A stretch of 6,609 bases of DNA from Candidatus Nitrosopumilus sp. GTDB lineage: Archaea; Thermoproteota; Nitrososphaeria; Nitrososphaerales; Nitrosopumilaceae. Below the pieces are notes generated by a model. The model saw only the letters and a list, made by a program, of their open reading frames with translations, did no database searches and was not told the origin of the DNA. Positions 4,914 through 6,609 of this stretch are shown here, piece by piece. A program made the position numbers and the translations under genes. The stretch covers positions 1 through 6,609 of the forward strand of contig JAOUNZ010000058.1 in assembly GCA_029880665.1 (NCBI GenBank), in the 5' to 3' direction. Every line of letters begins with the position of its first letter. Positions within the stretch are counted from its first letter, which is position 1.

Positions 4914-5708
4914 ATGAGCTCCAAACCTGACAAAGAGCAAACACCCAATATGATAGACGTGCTTTTGAGTAGAAAAAAAATAGACCTAAAAATTGATGCT
5001 ACTTTACTGATAAAAAATGTACAAGATAGAGTCAACAATGCGCTGGAAAAAGGATATCAATACACTAGAGTGATTGATTCGTCTGAAAAATTCCTGAGAA
5101 AAAATGTGTTTGAGCAAATAGACATGGCAGTACTGTATGTGGATATTGTTGGCTCTACAAAAATGAGCATGACATTGCCACCTAACAAACTATCAATAAT
5201 GATAAGCTCATTTTCTCAGGAAATGTCATATGTCATTGAGCAGTTTGGAGGATATGTTCTAAAATTTGTCGGTGATGCGGTGATAGGCTATTTTATAGAA
5301 AACGAGACAAACCAAATACCTGCAGTATACAACGTAATAGGCTGCGCAGATTCCATGATAAAGGTTGTAAAGCAAGGAATCACCCCAATCTTAGCCGAGA
5401 AGATAGGATTATCAGAGATTAGCATAAAGATTGGCATTGATTTTGGCAAGAATGTGGTAGTCAGATATGGCGCTGACGAAAAAAAGGCGTACGTTGATTT
5501 GCTCGGACCTACAATGAATGTGGCATCAAAGATTCAAAACTTGGCAAAACCAGACCAGATCATAGTGGGACAAGACATATACGACAAACTAGACCCATAC
5601 ATGCAAGAATTCTTCTCAGACATGACAGATGAATTGACTTATCCTTTACAGCATTACTCAGATGATCGGGATAAAACTTACTGCGTTTATAGGTACAAGT
5701 ACCAATAA
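4914..5708 (+). CDS. Class III adenylate/guanylate cyclase, adenylate-type residues
   Basis: A 264-residue soluble protein with a class III nucleotidyl cyclase catalytic domain at about 70-262. It should convert ATP to cAMP, or GTP to cGMP, as a dimer with the active sites at the interface. Visible residues are metal-binding D77 (YVDIVGST) and D121 (KFVGDAVIG). The adenine-selecting pair is K117 and D195 (KFVGD and YVDLLG). The ribose-orienting N202 (GPTMNVASKI) is present. The transition-state arginine expected at 206 is lysine, which may lower activity. Residues 1-60 form a Lys-rich helical leader without a recognised sensor, transmembrane segment or HAMP domain, so this is a stand-alone cyclase. 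The roadblock-like gene follows after 77 bases with its own TATA box; the transporter fragment is divergent. cAMP signalling in this phylum is poorly characterised, and catalytic output is inferred. Confidence 0.9.
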   Translation: MSSKPDKEQTPNMIDVLLSRKKIDLKIDATLLIKNVQDRVNNALEKGYQYTRVIDSSEKFLRKNVFEQIDMAVLYVDIVGSTKMSMTLPPNKLSIMISSFSQEMSYVIEQFGGYVLKFVGDAVIGYFIENETNQIPAVYNVIGCADSMIKVVKQGITPILAEKIGLSEISIKIGIDFGKNVVVRYGADEKKAYVDLLGPTMNVASKIQNLAKPDQIIVGQDIYDKLDPYMQEFFSDMTDELTYPLQHYSDDRDKTYCVYRYKYQ

Positions 5709-5756
5709 ACTATGGCAAATCCGTTTCCATAATTTCGCAAATCATTCAATTAAAGC

Positions 5757-5764
5757 CTTAATAC
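5757..5764 (+). promoter_or_regulatory. TATA-like box of the roadblock-like gene
   Basis: The sequence cttaatac is centred 26 bases before ATG 5786. This supports that ATG over the in-frame GTG at 5783 and suggests a transcript separate from the cyclase. Confidence 0.4.
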
Positions 5765-5785
5765 AAACAACAACCATATAGTGTG

Positions 5786-6199
5786 ATGTCAAAATTTACA
5801 TTTGAAAACATGTCATATTGGGAATCAGCAAGCAAGTACATTCTGAGTTTTCCAGAGATTAGATTTATCGGAGTCGTAAACAACATGGGCAACCTTGTCG
5901 TGGGAGATTACAAGAAAGGAATTGTCCCGATTGCAGATGCGGATCATTACAAGATCTGCATTGAGCATGCAATGGATATGTTCATGAAAAAAGATCTTGA
6001 CGATACCTTGGGACCGCTAGAGTATACGGTGTCAAAAAGAAAGAATGTAAAGATAATCGCAATTCCAGTCAGAGATTATCTCGTACTGGTATCTGCAGAA
6101 CCTCGTGTGAAGATTGAACCCATCATAGAGGATATGCTGGAGGCATTAGGTGACATGCAGCAAGACAGGAAAATCAAACTACACGAACATGTCAATTGA
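5786..6199 (+). CDS. Roadblock/profilin-like conserved archaeal protein (DUF6659-like)
   Basis: A 137-residue soluble protein. The core pattern is a strand IRFIGVVNNMGNLVVGDYKK (26-45), a long helix around 52-70, then YTVSKRKNVKIIAIPVRDYL (80-99) and VLVSAEPR (100-107). This alternation of strands and one helix, with an N-x-x-G turn and paired strands ending in VSAEP, resembles the roadblock/LC7 fold. It matches my memory of a thaumarchaeal family now called DUF6659, an attribution I could not verify. Roadblock proteins dimerise and often regulate small GTPases or act as scaffolds; no partner GTPase is in the window. The cyclase just upstream makes a signalling link conceivable but unproven. 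The ATG is chosen over GTG 5783 by TATA spacing. Confidence 0.8.
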   Translation: MSKFTFENMSYWESASKYILSFPEIRFIGVVNNMGNLVVGDYKKGIVPIADADHYKICIEHAMDMFMKKDLDDTLGPLEYTVSKRKNVKIIAIPVRDYLVLVSAEPRVKIEPIIEDMLEALGDMQQDRKIKLHEHVN

Positions 6200-6279
6200 T
6201 TTTAGAATTATCCTCAAAGGAAAAAAGCCATCTAAATAATTCAAAACACCCTCAATCTTTGATGATTACAGTCCCTTAA

Positions 6280-6351
6280 CTTTGGAAAGACTTGAACCCA
6301 TCAAAGAAGTACAAAATCTTTGTGCTATTGAATTGGTTCAAGCCTCTAAAG
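6280..6351. repeat. Nested inverted repeats in a convergent intergenic region
   Basis: CTTGAACC (6291-6298) is the exact reverse complement of GGTTCAAG (6335-6342). Inside it CAAAGA (6302-6307) pairs with TCTTTG (6317-6322), and outside CTTT (6280-6283) can pair with AAAG (6348-6351). As RNA, on either strand, this could fold into a branched or bulged hairpin of about 70 bases. It lies between the stop at 6199 and the convergent stop at 6422, a place for transcript ends or a small RNA. The rest of 6200-6421 holds no supported gene. Confidence 0.5.
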
Positions 6352-6357
6352 ATTTGA

Positions 6358-6397
6358 ATCTGAATATTTTCAGATAATGTCAGATTAGCTAATTTTT
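6358..6397. terminator. Hairpin and T-tract between convergent genes, possible terminator
   Basis: ATCTGAA-tatt-TTCAGAT (6358-6375) is a perfect 7-base stem with a four-base loop. It is followed by the palindrome ATTAGCTAAT (6384-6393) and a run of T to 6397. For the plus-strand transcript, a stem followed by a T-run is terminator-like. Archaeal termination depends mostly on the T-tract, so the stem may instead protect the RNA end. The site is nearly 200 bases from the plus-strand stop, which weakens the link. Confidence 0.4.
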
Positions 6398-6421
6398 AGA
6401 GTTATTCTAATTACTCATCTT

Positions 6422-6544
6422 TTAGTTGCAATCCTTGCAGTTTGGATCTCTACAAACAGGATTACTATCTCCATCTCTCGTGGGATATTTTGTATCTCTT
6501 CTTCTATGTGTTCTAGCCAAGTTCTTCGGTATGTCCTTTTCCAC
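6422..6544 (-). CDS. Arg-rich small protein with a C-terminal cysteine knuckle, 40 residues
   Basis: A 40-residue basic protein. The N-terminal half is rich in Arg and Lys (NLARTHRRRDTKYPTRDGD, 8-26), and the C-terminus is CRDPNCKDCN with C31, C36 and C39. Three cysteines and a histidine could bind one metal ion alone or across a dimer, and the basic part would suit RNA or DNA binding. GTG 6544 is chosen because an AT-rich attatac box lies about 28 bases upstream; TTG 6553 is an alternative that adds three residues. A stop closes the frame just above that. The sequence reads as conserved coding rather than chance, but no family name is recognised. It converges on the roadblock-like gene. Confidence 0.6.
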   Translation of the reverse strand: MEKDIPKNLARTHRRRDTKYPTRDGDSNPVCRDPNCKDCN

Positions 6545-6568
6545 GTAGTACAAACAAACTTTTTACAA

Positions 6569-6575
6569 GTATAAT
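6569..6575 (-). promoter_or_regulatory. TATA-like box of the Arg-rich small gene
   Basis: On the minus strand attatac is centred about 28 bases before GTG 6544. Start at that GTG would leave only a base or two of leader. The match is modest. Upstream to the window end the sequence is AT-rich with no gene seen. Confidence 0.35.
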
Positions 6576-6609
6576 TTTATCTAGATTAACATTTTTTTGT
6601 GATTTTTGC

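Noticed and set aside
6237..6377. Plus-strand frame of about 45 codons (reads LTLERLEPIKEVQNL).
   Set aside because: It looks protein-like but has no ATG or GTG, no promoter spacing, and lies on the inverted-repeat cluster. A start at an internal TTG would give an even shorter product.
1..6609. CRISPR array, insertion sequence ends or a replication origin.
   Set aside because: No regularly spaced repeats, transposase motif with terminal repeats, or origin-like repeat cluster was found by eye.

Overview
The window looks like a piece of an ammonia-oxidising archaeon of the Nitrosopumilus type (Nitrososphaerota, formerly Thaumarchaeota). The reasons are an AT-rich sequence, TATA-like boxes lying 24-28 bases before start codons with almost no 5' leader, a tRNA without an encoded CCA, a PDWIKN-type extracellular domain that I associate with this phylum, and several tiny cysteine-rich proteins. 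The lineage is an inference from these traits; no marker gene is present.

Layout. 1-2048 (+ strand): an aquaporin-family channel, then a translationally coupled pair made of a helical protein of unknown function and a class I methyltransferase-fold protein. 2091-2165: tRNA-Arg with anticodon GCG. 2166-3354: an accessory stretch. On the minus strand it has a tightly packed run of three very small genes (two with zinc-finger or zinc-ribbon motifs), followed by a decayed gene broken by two frame changes that runs into the 3' end of the tRNA. Divergently, on the plus strand, are two more tiny Cys/His proteins. This is the geometry expected of an old element integrated at a tRNA gene, although no catalytic recombinase domain is visible.

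3433-4799 (minus strand): a small helical protein, a membrane-anchored protein with an extracellular PDWIKN domain, and, overlapping that gene's start, a 78-residue fragment of a VIT1/CCC1-type iron/manganese transporter that lacks most of the transporter. 4914-6199 (plus strand): a stand-alone class III nucleotidyl cyclase with adenylate-type residues, then a roadblock/profilin-like protein that I place tentatively in the thaumarchaeal DUF6659 family. 6200-6421: a convergent intergenic region rich in inverted repeats. 6422-6544 (minus strand): a 40-residue Arg- and Cys-rich protein.

Functional links are loose. The strongest are the 8-base coding overlap of the helical and methyltransferase-like genes, the 4-base and end-to-start junctions in the mini zinc-protein run, and the co-directional cyclase and roadblock-like gene. 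The last two have separate TATA boxes, so they are probably neighbours rather than one operon.
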